A stretch of 64,000 nucleotides of DNA from Atlanticothrix silvestris CENA357 (GCF_016056295.1 NZ_JAECZB010000092.1:1-64000), one strand, 5' to 3'. Counted from the stretch's first letter, positions 1 to 8,063 are shown. Program-made: numbers and translations. Notes: a model not told the origin generated them from the letters alone.

Positions 1-188
1 CACCTTTGTACTGTGGCACTTCCTCTTCCCAACACTACCGCTAAATCTTGTATTGTCCTTACCTGACCTATCTTTAGTAAATACAATGCTTGAATACGTT
101 CTTTTCCTAATGCTGTTTTCTGTTTTTTCAGCAGTTCACGTAATTCCTCTGCCGATTCTTCTATTTTTACTTTGGTGACTCCAGCCAT
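1..188 (-). CDS. IS630-type transposase, N-terminal part (runs off the window edge)
   Basis: Reading the minus strand from an ATG at 188 gives an open frame beginning MAGVTKVKIEESAEELRELL and continuing through a helix-turn-helix-like segment (LKIGQVRTIQDLAVVLGRGS) to base 1 without a stop. This charged N-terminus followed by a winged-helix module is typical of cyanobacterial IS630-family transposases, which bind the terminal repeats before a DDE catalytic domain, here outside the window. The sequence at 228-249 just upstream (ending GAATTGGTATTA) looks like the matching IS end, because the same 12 bases occur inverted at 63737-63748. It cannot be judged whether the full element is intact. 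Confidence 0.7.
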   Translation of the reverse strand, partial: MAGVTKVKIEESAEELRELLKKQKTALGKERIQALYLLKIGQVRTIQDLAVVLGRGSATVQR

Positions 189-227
189 GAACTTCTGCTC
201 ATATTTCTGACTTAACTATTTCTATCA

Positions 228-249
228 TTTTTTTAGTGAATTGGTATTA
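228..249. repeat. Putative terminal inverted repeat of the IS630-type element
   Basis: The run TTTTTAGTGAATTGGTATTA lies 40-60 bases upstream of the transposase start, where an IS end is expected. A similar string (ATTTTTAGTGAAATGGTATA) occurs at 63871-63890, and the inverse TAATACCAATTC at 63737. The assignment rests on position and recurrence; the other end of this copy is off the window. Confidence 0.45.
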
Positions 250-543
250 GTCTCTGCAAGCCGATTACTATTGAATCACATCATCTATGCAAAAATCTTA
301 AAACTCTTTTTCACCCTTCTCCCTACTCCCTGCGGTCTTAATGATAAGTCTTTTACTGGACATGGGACGAAGTGTGTCAGAGCTACAATATGTTACTTTA
401 ACTTTCCTCAAGATCTCACGTAGTCATTTTTGAGAGACAATAAAGGTATCAGGAAATGAGGACTGGACAAAATACTATCTCTACTAGCAAAACTTGCCCA
501 GCACCTCAAATGACTGTAAAAGATCTGCAAATGGAGGTGTAAA
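250..543. other. Intergenic region, no gene recognised
   Basis: The only longer open frame here (241-423) has no Shine-Dalgarno, begins at a TTG inside the IS end, and has no recognisable features. The stretch probably contains the promoter and leader for the small ORF at 544. Confidence 0.5.
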
Positions 544-657
544 ATGATTTACAACTTGACATTATCTGATCCCTCTACCTATCTGATTGTTAAAATCAGT
601 CTGTTAATTTTGGCAATAATAGTATTGTTAGTAATCTCAGCAGCCCCAGCAATTTAG
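544..657 (+). CDS. Small (37 aa) single-span membrane protein, unknown
   Basis: An ATG at 544 is preceded by a strong Shine-Dalgarno, GGAGGT at 533-538, with five bases of spacing. The product, starting MIYNLTLSDPSTYLIVKISL, has a polar N-terminus of about 13 residues and then one hydrophobic stretch to the C-terminus (residues about 14-37). It could sit in the thylakoid or plasma membrane as a single helix. The next gene (725) also has a GGAGGT leader and lies 67 bases downstream, so the two may be co-transcribed. I do not recognise the family. The strong ribosome-binding site and consistent hydrophobicity are the only support. Confidence 0.45.
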   Translation: MIYNLTLSDPSTYLIVKISLLILAIIVLLVISAAPAI

Positions 658-724
658 AGATTAACCAATTTTGATCTCAAATCTCCCAAATATACCAGTC
701 TTTAAGAGACTTGGAGGTGAGATT

Positions 725-1306
725 ATGCAGAATAAAAACAATCTCTGGCAACTGGGTGTAGTCTTTGCAACCTTATTAATAGGTTCGCTAATTTCTGATA
801 GCTCAGTTCAAGGCAACCAAATTTCATCTTCTGCGATCGCAGCTTTTGGAGATACAGCCTATGCAGCCAAGATTGCAAATTTAACAAACGGCAACTATCA
901 ATTTTGTAGTCAACCTGACCCTAAAGACTGGCGAGATGGGGCTGGAGTTTGTTTCAATTTCAATAAAATCGGCAATCGTGTTGAGGGATATTATGGCTAT
1001 CCTCATTCAGATAACTTTATCTGTATTCGAGGGGCAGTCAACGGCAACCATATTGCAGGTGAAGCTTTAGCGATATCTTGGGATATTAATCAGTGGAAAA
1101 ATACACCAGAATCTACATTCAAGTGGGATTTTGAAGGAAACTTGACACTCAGTCAAGGAAATATTGTTAGTACTGTTAATAATGGTGAGGATGCTGTTAA
1201 ATGGATTCTCTACCGCCATGCTTCACTAAATATTGATGAATTTTATCAATATAATTACCCCCGCATGACATCTCCATCTCAACTGTGTGAATGGAAGTTA
1301 AAGTAG
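725..1306 (+). CDS. Secreted protein of unknown function
   Basis: The ATG at 725 is chosen over the upstream TTG at 671 because GGAGGT precedes it by about eight bases and the protein then begins with a signal-peptide-like segment (charged MQNKNN, hydrophobic LGVVFATLLIGSLI, small residues). The mature part of about 165 residues has four cysteines (in YQFCSQ, GVCFNF, FICIRG and QLCEWK), compatible with two disulfides and an exported fold. Aromatic and glycine-rich segments suggest a beta-rich domain. No catalytic motif is recognised. It probably works in the periplasm or outside the cell, but the function is unknown. Confidence 0.7.
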   Translation: MQNKNNLWQLGVVFATLLIGSLISDSSVQGNQISSSAIAAFGDTAYAAKIANLTNGNYQFCSQPDPKDWRDGAGVCFNFNKIGNRVEGYYGYPHSDNFICIRGAVNGNHIAGEALAISWDINQWKNTPESTFKWDFEGNLTLSQGNIVSTVNNGEDAVKWILYRHASLNIDEFYQYNYPRMTSPSQLCEWKLK

Positions 1307-1310
1307 CAAG

Positions 1311-1478
1311 TTAACTGGCGTGGTTCCAATCACTAAGTAACTCATGCTCTTGCTGGGGATGCTTGCATTTTCCCAGTGGTACTTTTGGAGTACCAATATT
1401 GATGCCTGGAAAAGACTGTTGTTTCTTCTTCGCGGATCTTTTTTCTTTAGTAGTTGAATCAGTCTGTATTGTTGTCAT
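1311..1478 (-). CDS. Small basic hypothetical protein (55 aa)
   Basis: The frame from ATG 1478 encodes MTTIQTDSTTKEKRSAKKKQ and continues to end 4 bases after the secreted-protein gene on the other strand. It has a lysine/arginine-rich N-terminus and a C-terminal half rich in proline, glycine and charged residues. A weak GAGG sits about 12 bases upstream. The GTG at 1496 is an alternative start. No domain is recognised; it may be a real small protein or a chance frame. Confidence 0.35.
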   Translation of the reverse strand: MTTIQTDSTTKEKRSAKKKQQSFPGINIGTPKVPLGKCKHPQQEHELLSDWNHAS

Positions 1479-1610
1479 TGATAAAGTTATCCTCACAACT
1501 CAGCACTAATTTATATCATCAATTTCAAAACCGCAAATTTCTGAAGATGGATATTTATTTTTACAAGCGATCGCTTAACATAACGAGAGCTAGCAACATC
1601 ATAATTTCTT

Positions 1611-2333
1611 ATGTCTTCAGAGGTACACAGCAGATATCTCGGTGATCTTAGCACTGCTAAAATTTCTATAATTATTCCAACTCTCAATGAACAAGAAAAT
1701 ATTAAAGCTGCGATCGCCACTACTCAACCTAGTACAAATATAGAAGTCATCGTGGTAGATGGTGGCTCACAAGATGACACGGTAAAAATAGCTCAATCAT
1801 TGGGTGTAAAAGTTATCTCATCTCTTTCTGGTCGTGCTATTCAAATGAACACAGGTGCGATCGCTGCTAGTGGTGAGATTTTGCTGTTTCTTCATGCAGA
1901 TACCCGTTTGCCGATTGGGTTTGATGAGATGATTCGCACGGCCCTACAACAGCCGAAAACTGTAGGAGGTGCATTTGCTTTGCATATTAATGATCCATCT
2001 TGGGGCTTGCGATGGGTAGAACGCGGGGTTTACTGGCGATCGCATTTTCTGCAAATGCCTTATGGCGACCAAGCAATTTTTTTAACAAAACCGATATTTC
2101 AACAAATTGGTAATTTTCCAGAATTACCGATCATGGAAGACTTTGAACTTATGCAGCGACTAAGACGCATTGGAAAAATTATCATTCTTCCTGCACCAGT
2201 TATCACTTCAGCTCGCAGATGGTTGCAAAAGGGAATCGTTAAAACTACCCTGCTTAACCAAATAGTAATTATTGCTTACTTTTTAGGAGTTTCACCAAAA
2301 CGACTTCGTAATTGGTATCGCCAATCCCCGTAG
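1611..2333 (+). CDS. Family 2 glycosyltransferase, TIGR04283-type
   Basis: A 240-residue GT-A glycosyltransferase. ISIIIPTLNEQENI at residues about 19-32 is the nucleotide-sugar-binding start, VVDGGSQDDT the first acidic motif, and FLHADTRLP the DxD-equivalent. GDQAIF, GNFPELPIMEDFEL and LRRIGKI follow in the order usual for the TIGR04283 family, named after a proposed role in arsenosugar biosynthesis. That name is inherited from genomic context in other organisms and the substrate is unproven. A member of the partner family (TIGR04282) occurs far away at 58910. The start is the ATG in a stretch with no strong Shine-Dalgarno. Confidence 0.85.
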   Translation: MSSEVHSRYLGDLSTAKISIIIPTLNEQENIKAAIATTQPSTNIEVIVVDGGSQDDTVKIAQSLGVKVISSLSGRAIQMNTGAIAASGEILLFLHADTRLPIGFDEMIRTALQQPKTVGGAFALHINDPSWGLRWVERGVYWRSHFLQMPYGDQAIFLTKPIFQQIGNFPELPIMEDFELMQRLRRIGKIIILPAPVITSARRWLQKGIVKTTLLNQIVIIAYFLGVSPKRLRNWYRQSP

Positions 2334-2338
2334 GGGGA

Positions 2339-2373
2339 ATTAAAAATTAAAAATTAAAAATTAAAAATTAAAA
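2339..2373. repeat. Heptamer short tandem repeat (ATTAAAA x5)
   Basis: Five exact tandem copies of ATTAAAA lie directly after the glycosyltransferase stop. Short tandem heptamers of this sort (STRR) are characteristic of heterocystous cyanobacterial genomes. Confidence 0.9.
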
Positions 2374-2390
2374 ATTCAGAACCTGACAGC

Positions 2391-2431
2391 GAAAAGTGGG
2401 CGCGTCACGGTTTCCGTGCGCCCAACTTTTC
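2391..2431. repeat. Hairpin-forming dispersed repeat
   Basis: GAAAAGTGGGCG and CGCCCAACTTTTC form the outer arms and CACGG/CCGTG the inner arms of an imperfect hairpin. A partial direct copy (GACAGCGAAAAGT) follows at about 2434, and a GCCGACTTGAA motif shared with other repeat islands follows at about 2472. It may end transcription of the upstream gene but has no U-tract. Confidence 0.55.
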
Positions 2432-2596
2432 AAGACAGCGAAAAGTTGAGCCAATCTTGTATGCGGTTTTGCCGACTTGAAATAACTGGCGTGGGCTTGC
2501 ATCCTTGTTTTTGTTCGACCAGGAAAAATTTAAGAGAATTTAAGCTGTTTCTCATTCAATTAGCATATCTTGGCAAGTAGTACTCCAGTAAATACT

Positions 2597-3352
2597 ATGC
2601 TTACGAAGCACAAGCCCCGATTCAAAGGCAAACTCAAGCTATTACTACTAAGTCTTTTGGTTGCTACCCTGATAATTGCCGCTAGACATTCCAATGTTCA
2701 AGAAATTTTATCAACCTCAATTATTTGGGTTAATAGTCTTGGTGCTTTAGGCCCCATTGCTTACATAGTTATTTACAATTTAGCAACATTGTTGTTTATA
2801 CCAGGTTCCCTATTGACGCTGAAAGGCGGTTGCCTGTTTGGTTTGTTGTGGGGTTCGGTTTATGTGTTGATTGCGGCAATTATTGGAGCAACCTTGGCTT
2901 TTCTCATCGGACGCTACCTATCGCGTGAGTGGGTTGCTCAGCAAATTGACAAACATCCTAAATTTAAAGCTATTGATTTAGCAGTTGCCAAAGGAGGATG
3001 GAAAATTGTGCTGCTAACTCGCTTGTGTCCTTTATTTCCCTTCAACTTACTAAATTATGCTTTTGGAGTTACACAAGTTTCACTCAAAGACTACATGTTA
3101 GGTTCATTTGGCATTGTTCCAGGTACTGTTATGTACACTTACATCGGTTCTCTTGCTGGTAACTTGGCCATGATCAATACCTCCAATCAGCCAACTAATC
3201 CACAAGCCGAAATCTGGCAATGGGTAATGCAAGGCGTTGGGTTGATAGCTGCCGTTGCTGTAACTATATATATGACAAAAATTGCTCGTCAAGCTTTAGC
3301 TCAAAGTGTGGCAACAGTAGACAACAATAATGATCAAGCTCAAAATCATTAA
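2597..3352 (+). CDS. TVP38/TMEM64 family membrane protein (DedA-like fold)
   Basis: A polytopic membrane protein of 251 residues (260 if TTG 2570 is used). A hydrophobic helix near residues 10-30 is followed by the VTT-domain core: PGSLLTLKGGCLFGLLWGS, GATLAFLIGRYLSRE, then LLTRLCPLFPFNLLNYAFG and SFGIVPGTVMYTYIGSLAG, with reentrant glycine/proline motifs. The family is linked to lipid scrambling or small-molecule transport across the inner membrane, but the substrate in cyanobacteria is not known. It stands alone between repeat DNA and psb34. Neither candidate start has a good Shine-Dalgarno; ATG is preferred. Confidence 0.85.
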   Translation: MLTKHKPRFKGKLKLLLLSLLVATLIIAARHSNVQEILSTSIIWVNSLGALGPIAYIVIYNLATLLFIPGSLLTLKGGCLFGLLWGSVYVLIAAIIGATLAFLIGRYLSREWVAQQIDKHPKFKAIDLAVAKGGWKIVLLTRLCPLFPFNLLNYAFGVTQVSLKDYMLGSFGIVPGTVMYTYIGSLAGNLAMINTSNQPTNPQAEIWQWVMQGVGLIAAVAVTIYMTKIARQALAQSVATVDNNNDQAQNH

Positions 3353-3448
3353 ACTACGGATTGGGTAGACTGAGGCGCGATCGCTTGACTCTTTGTCCCT
3401 AAGAAGGAGCTTTTATATAAATCATCTATATTTTTTTGTCAAGCCTAG

Positions 3449-3477
3449 TTGACACTTTGTAACAAATTTGTTAAATT
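3449..3477 (+). promoter_or_regulatory. Candidate sigma-70 promoter of psb34
   Basis: TTGACA at 3449-3454 and TAAATT at 3472-3477 are separated by 17 bases and lie about 35 bases upstream of the psb34 start. The match is good by eye but unproven. Confidence 0.5.
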
Positions 3478-3511
3478 TATTTACATAAGTTAATAAACAA
3501 GGAAAAAATTT

Positions 3512-3682
3512 ATGTATACCACCATTAACGAAGACGGCGTTCTCAACAACTACGCAACTGAACCTCAGGTTTACTATGCTGAGTACCCTGCAATTTGGGA
3601 ACAACGTAAATATGTTTTACAAAGTATGTTTGCTACTTTGATTGTTACTGCTTTAGTTTTGGTTGCTTTTAGTGTGAGCTAA
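3512..3682 (+). CDS. psb34: Psb34-like photosystem II assembly protein (Ssl1498 family)
   Basis: A 56-residue protein starting MYTTINEDGVLNNYATEPQV, then YYAEYPAIWEQRKYVLQ and a single C-terminal membrane helix (about residues 37-55). The N-terminal MYTT.NEDGVLNNY and YYAEYP segments match what I recall of the Ssl1498/Psb34 family, single-helix relatives of Hlip proteins that bind CP47 in photosystem II assembly intermediates. AAGGAAAAA precedes the ATG. It is monocistronic, with a promoter candidate at 3449 and a good terminator at 3737. It is likely to be in the thylakoid membrane. The assignment is from remembered sequence similarity. Confidence 0.85.
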   Translation: MYTTINEDGVLNNYATEPQVYYAEYPAIWEQRKYVLQSMFATLIVTALVLVAFSVS

Positions 3683-3736
3683 AATCCTTGGATTTCTGTA
3701 TCCGTATGTCTGATTGTCATTTGAACTTCCTATTCG

Positions 3737-3764
3737 CCTCGGTTAGTTTCGCCGGGGTTTTTTT
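3737..3764 (+). terminator. Rho-independent terminator after psb34
   Basis: CCTCGG (3737-3742) pairs with CCGGGG (3752-3757, one G-U pair) around a nine-base loop, followed by seven T residues. Confidence 0.75.
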
Positions 3765-3828
3765 ATTGGTACACATAGCAGGGAACAGGGTTAAAAGGTT
3801 TATTTTTTGATCTTTTCCCAAGATTATC

Positions 3829-4233
3829 AGGACTTACGCAAAATATCTCTCAAACTCTCATTCCTCAGTGTCCTCTATCTTTAAAAGTTTGTTACGGAGG
3901 GAAACCAACGCCACTTACTACAAGTCGGCGGCACTTCCTTCAAGTCGGCATAGCCGACGACACTTGCTACAACGGGGAGCCACTGCGGTCTTGGGGTTTC
4001 CCCAAGTAGAGCAAGTGGCGTGGGAACCCCCTTTCAGGTTCGGGGGTTCGCAATCGACGGGAACCGCCAAGACTGCGACCCCCTCACCACAACGCAGTGT
4101 CTTCCCAACGGAGTGCCTGGGAAACCCGCCCAAAGCAGTGGCTCCTCCTGACAACTTTTCGCTGTGCCTCTGCGGTAGCCTGCGGCAAGCCACTAGCGTG
4201 TCTACGTTATTCCGTAAATAGTGCGTAAGTCCT
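3829..4233. mobile_element. 405-bp MITE-like or composite repeat element
   Basis: AGGACTTACGCA at 3829-3840 and its exact inverse TGCGTAAGTCCT at 4222-4233 bound a GC-rich block clearly unlike its AT-rich surroundings. The interior is packed with short repeats and small palindromes (CAAGTCGGC, CGGCATAGCCG, GGGGTTTCCCC, CCACTGCGG) that recur at 16.2, 20.1 and 46.7 kb. Open frames on both strands (3868-4221 and 3918-4193) are byproducts of this and look non-coding. No target duplication is obvious, so it may be a non-autonomous element mobilised in trans or an assembly of nested repeats. Confidence 0.55.
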
Positions 4234-5126
4234 AACCTAAGTGGCCGCTGCTATAAATATCTCTTCAAAATATTGACTTTTACATTTAAAAATGAGTTCA
4301 CAATCTGCAAGTGCTATAGCTTTAATTAAACGTCTCGGTTTATGAGTGCGATCGCTCACTTTAAAAATTCATACTTGAATTAAGTATTTCCTGTGTTATC
4401 TTAGGCACATTTTAAAAAGGCTCTACACACTTCAATGAGTATTTTTTCACTCTTATTTCTTCAAGTATAAAAAATGCTAGCTACAATAATACTTAATTTT
4501 TACCTTATTATTACTGTGATTTTTTGCTATGTGAGCTACTTAGAGAAAGTAATACTTAAGTATTTTTACATAAGTTGGTTCTGCGTAAAAACTGCAAAAA
4601 AATATTATTGTTATTAGATTGTTGAAAAATAAATTTCTCGTTAACGCTTGATATCGCTTAACTAATATCAAATATTAAGACTTGATAGATTAAAATTAAT
4701 TAAGTATTCTTAGTAAGCTTTTTTCTTCATATATTTAATTATTATAATTGACATTTCAAAAAATTATATGTCGCATAAAATACAAGATTTTTTAAAAGAG
4801 TCACAGGTAATTTGAATAGTCCAAAATATTAAGTTTTTATAAGAAAGATTTTGCTAAGCGAAAAAAACGTTACATAGTCAAAATCCTCATTCGAGAAAGG
4901 TTCTGCCCCTCAAATTGGAATTTGAATTTGATGAAGTTACTAAGATCTACGCTAAAACCCTGATCCCCAAGCCCAAAGGTTCGTGTTACTGTGATGCAGT
5001 TATAAATAAAAAAGTGAAAGCGGAACGAGTTCGAGTTGTAAAGGATGTGTCACTCACAAACAAGTGGCTAAAGGAATCCCACGAACCGAATAGCTGCTGT
5101 TCTATAGTCGCTTTAAAATCGGACGC
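4234..5126. other. Long AT-rich intergenic region with recurring TTAAGTATT motif
   Basis: No convincing gene. The 71-codon frame at 4915-5130 starts at TTG, has no Shine-Dalgarno and runs into rlpA. TTAAGTATT or its complement occurs at 4380-4388, 4488-4496, within the perfect palindrome AATACTTAAGTATT at 4551-4564, and at 4700-4708. This suggests an upstream regulatory region for rlpA or a family of binding sites. Confidence 0.5.
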
Positions 5127-6230
5127 ATGAATCAAAGACATTTGTGGACTATTGTCGCCCTGTTTCTGACTGTTTGGGGAATGCCCTCAGTCGGTCGCGC
5201 TCAAACTACCAAAGGAAGTGTTTCAGATTCCCAAAAATCACCAGCTAGTGATGTAGTTAAGGTAGGTGAGTTCCAATCCCCAGCAGGGAAACCAACCTCG
5301 GATGCTGTGATTACAAACATCCATTCTCACAACATTGGGGGCCGTCAGGCGGCAACCTTGTTTATCCGAAATATTCCAGTTATCACCTTTTTGAGTTCTA
5401 AGCCTGTTGCGAGTGTTAATACAAAAGTCGGTGTAGTTGGAGATACAAAGGGCGTACAACCGTACGCCCTTGTTAGTGATAACTCGGTAAAGGTGGCGAG
5501 TGTTGGCAACCTCAAGGATGCAAGAAACCAGATCAGCTCGCTTCAAGATGACCCGGTTCAAAGAGCTGGGATGATAGCAGCTAAAATCAACCAGATGATC
5601 CGGGAAAATGTGGCTGCCGATCAGATTACAGTAAGTTGGAAGGGAGAGGGCGAATCTACAGTTACTAATCAAGCCCAAAATAAAAGCTCCTTTAGCCAAC
5701 AACAGCCGAGCAATCGCTATACGATCAAAATCGACAAACAAGAATTGGTGGAAATTAATGAAAATACGCGCTTAGCAGGCACCACCAAAAATCTTGCAGA
5801 AGATGCACTACAAGCAACCAATCGTTTGCGGCGACTCATAGGTAATGCATCCCCCGTTAAGGAAATTGCTGACTTACCAGCACGTGCGACAATTTCTTTA
5901 CCAAACCTCCCCCAAGAAATTGCCAGCAAAGTGCGGCTCAACTTTAAGGGGATAGCTTCCTATTACGGCTATGACGGTTCTGGTAATCGTACTGCTAGCG
6001 GTCAAAGGTTCAATCCAGAAGGAATGACTGCTGCACATCGTAGCTTACCCTTTAATACAAAAGTCCGTGTTACCAACATCAAAAATGGTCGTTCTGTTGT
6101 AGTGCGAATCAATGATCGCGGCCCATACATTCGGGGTCGAATTATCGACGTATCTACTGGTGCAGCTCGGCTTTTGGGAATGATGGGCAGTGGTGTAGCA
6201 CCAGTGCGTATTGAAGTCCTGGGTCGATAA
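5127..6230 (+). CDS. rlpA: RlpA-like septal/peptidoglycan protein with double-psi beta-barrel
   Basis: A 367-residue exported protein. Residues 1-26 (MNQRHLWTIVALFLTVWGMP then SVGRAQ) form a signal peptide. A long serine/glutamine-rich linker region follows to about residue 270. The C-terminal about 95 residues are an RlpA double-psi beta-barrel: GIASYYGYDGSGNRTASGQ, MTAAHRSLPFNTKVRV and VVVRINDRGPYIRGRIIDVS, ending in VRIEVLGR. RlpA proteins bind or cleave peptidoglycan glycan strands at septa; whether this one has lytic activity cannot be told here. The usual C-terminal SPOR domain is absent. The start is the only ATG that gives the signal peptide. Confidence 0.85.
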   Translation: MNQRHLWTIVALFLTVWGMPSVGRAQTTKGSVSDSQKSPASDVVKVGEFQSPAGKPTSDAVITNIHSHNIGGRQAATLFIRNIPVITFLSSKPVASVNTKVGVVGDTKGVQPYALVSDNSVKVASVGNLKDARNQISSLQDDPVQRAGMIAAKINQMIRENVAADQITVSWKGEGESTVTNQAQNKSSFSQQQPSNRYTIKIDKQELVEINENTRLAGTTKNLAEDALQATNRLRRLIGNASPVKEIADLPARATISLPNLPQEIASKVRLNFKGIASYYGYDGSGNRTASGQRFNPEGMTAAHRSLPFNTKVRVTNIKNGRSVVVRINDRGPYIRGRIIDVSTGAARLLGMMGSGVAPVRIEVLGR

Positions 6231-6443
6231 TTATTAGGGCACGGGGCATCGGGCATTGGCAAGAAGTCTTAACTTCTCTACTTCTTTTGCCCCCCTGATT
6301 ACTAGTCCCTAGTCCCTAATCCCTATTACCTGACTTCCACTTTCCCAAACTCAATTCTTAATTCCCCTAGTTCAACCATCTCTTCCTCCTATTTCAGATA
6401 TAAACTAACGGGGGAGAGGCTCAAGAAGAACTAGGGGTATTTT

Positions 6444-8048
6444 GTGCGTCTGCTGACAACAGTTGCAGCTTTACGCTGCTATTTAGCTAAATGTAGCTCG
6501 GAAAACAAGCTGAAGTTTCCAGAGGATCTAGCACTAGATGAGATGACTAGCTGGTATAAAACGGCAGTCGGCCTAGTACCAACGATGGGAGGCTTGCATC
6601 AAGGTCACTTAAGTTTGATTAAAAGAGCGCGGCAAGAAAATTCTACGGTGATTGTCAGTATTTTCGTCAATCCCCTGCAATTTGCTCCTAATGAAGATTA
6701 CGAACGCTATCCTCGTACTTTAGAGCAAGACCAACAACTTTGTGAACATGCGGGAGTAGATGCCATTTTTGCACCTACTCCGGAAGAAATGGGGGTTCCT
6801 CCGAAGAGTATACAAGAATCTAAAGTTACACAAGTAATCCCTCCGTCTGCTATGATAACAGGCTTGTGTGGTCGTTCGCGGCTAGGTCACTTTCAGGGTG
6901 TGGCTACGATTGTGACCAAGCTTTTGAACTTAGTGCAGCCTGACCGAGCTTACTTCGGTCAAAAGGATGGTCAGCAACTAGCTATTATTAAACGGCTGGC
7001 GGCTGATTTAAATTTGCCCGTAGACATTGTTGCCTGTCCAACAGTACGGGAAGCATCAGGTCTAGCCTTGAGTTCCCGCAATCAATATTTGACTGCACAA
7101 GAAAAAGAGCAAGCAGTGGTATTATGTCGTGGCTTGCGGCAAGCTGAAGCCGCGTTTCAGGCAGGTGTTCGCGATAGTAGCCAGTTAATAGCAGTAGTAC
7201 AACAAGAAGTGGCAAAGGTTATTACTTTATTTGTGGAATATATTGAATTGGTTGAGCCGACTACGTTGATGTCTTTAGAAAAAATTGAGGAGGAAGGAAT
7301 GCTGGCGATCGCAGCTCGTCTTGGTTCTACACGGTTAATTGATAATACCATCTTGCGTGATCGCCAGCCCATCATCGCTATTGATGGGCCAGCTGGAGCC
7401 GGAAAATCCACAGTGGCTCGTCGAGTAGCGACAGAATTAGGTTTAGTGTATCTAGATACGGGGGCAATGTACCGTGCTGTTACCTGGCTAGTGTTAGAAC
7501 AAAATATTGCCATTGACGATGAGTGTGCGATCGCAGAATTAGCTAGCCAGTGTAAAATTGAACTTACTCCCAGCCCTGATCTGCAATCTCCAGTGCGAGT
7601 TTGGATTAATGATACTGATGTTACCCAGGCAATTCGCACGATTGATGTCACATCTCAAGTATCGGCGATCGCTGCCCAAAGTGCTGTGCGTCAAGCATTA
7701 GTTAAACAACAACAAAGCTGGGGAAAAAAAGGTGGTTTAGTAGCTGAAGGAAGGGACATTGGTACTCATGTGTTCCCAGATGCTGAAGTGAAAATCTTTT
7801 TAACTGCTTCTGTTGGAGAACGCGCACGTCGCCGCCAGCAAGACTTTAAAAAACAAGGTCAACCTGAAGTAAATTTAGAGCAGCTAGAACGAGATATTGC
7901 TGAACGTGATTGGAAAGATAGCACTCGGAAAGTTTCTCCTTTACAAAAAGCAACAGATGCAATCGAAGTTCAAACCGACGGTTTGAGCGTGTCTGAAATT
8001 GCAGCGCAAATTATTAATAGTTACCAGCAGCAGTTGGCTCAACGGTAG
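6444..8048 (+). CDS. panC/cmk: Bifunctional pantoate-beta-alanine ligase / cytidylate kinase
   Basis: A 534-residue fusion characteristic of cyanobacteria. The N-terminal PanC half (to about residue 285) has VPTMGGLHQGHLSLIKRA (HxGH nucleotidyl-transfer motif), QKDGQQLAIIKRL and ALSSRNQYL, and makes pantothenate from pantoate and beta-alanine with ATP. The C-terminal CMK half begins at about residue 307 with IAIDGPAGAGKSTVARRVA (P-loop), then YLDTGAMYRAVTW and VAEGRDIGTHVFP, and phosphorylates CMP/dCMP. It starts at GTG 6444. Joining coenzyme A and pyrimidine nucleotide enzymes has no obvious metabolic logic but is conserved in the phylum. Cytosolic. Confidence 0.95.
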   Translation: MRLLTTVAALRCYLAKCSSENKLKFPEDLALDEMTSWYKTAVGLVPTMGGLHQGHLSLIKRARQENSTVIVSIFVNPLQFAPNEDYERYPRTLEQDQQLCEHAGVDAIFAPTPEEMGVPPKSIQESKVTQVIPPSAMITGLCGRSRLGHFQGVATIVTKLLNLVQPDRAYFGQKDGQQLAIIKRLAADLNLPVDIVACPTVREASGLALSSRNQYLTAQEKEQAVVLCRGLRQAEAAFQAGVRDSSQLIAVVQQEVAKVITLFVEYIELVEPTTLMSLEKIEEEGMLAIAARLGSTRLIDNTILRDRQPIIAIDGPAGAGKSTVARRVATELGLVYLDTGAMYRAVTWLVLEQNIAIDDECAIAELASQCKIELTPSPDLQSPVRVWINDTDVTQAIRTIDVTSQVSAIAAQSAVRQALVKQQQSWGKKGGLVAEGRDIGTHVFPDAEVKIFLTASVGERARRRQQDFKKQGQPEVNLEQLERDIAERDWKDSTRKVSPLQKATDAIEVQTDGLSVSEIAAQIINSYQQQLAQR

Positions 8049-8063
8049 TTTTTGGTTAAATGT

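Noticed and set aside
3868-4221. 117-codon frame (and a 91-codon antisense frame at 3918-4193)
   Set aside because: Both lie within the GC-rich repeat element, encode low-complexity Pro/Gly/Arg-rich text from repeated palindromes and have no Shine-Dalgarno.
4473-4616. 47-codon hydrophobic frame in the AT-rich region
   Set aside because: No Shine-Dalgarno and AT-driven Tyr/Phe/Ile/Lys composition; likely chance.
4915-5130. 71-codon frame upstream of rlpA
   Set aside because: TTG start, no ribosome-binding site, no family likeness, and it runs into the clear rlpA start.
5238-5741. 167-codon antisense frame in rlpA
   Set aside because: It is a shadow of the low-constraint linker region of RlpA, with no domain or leader.
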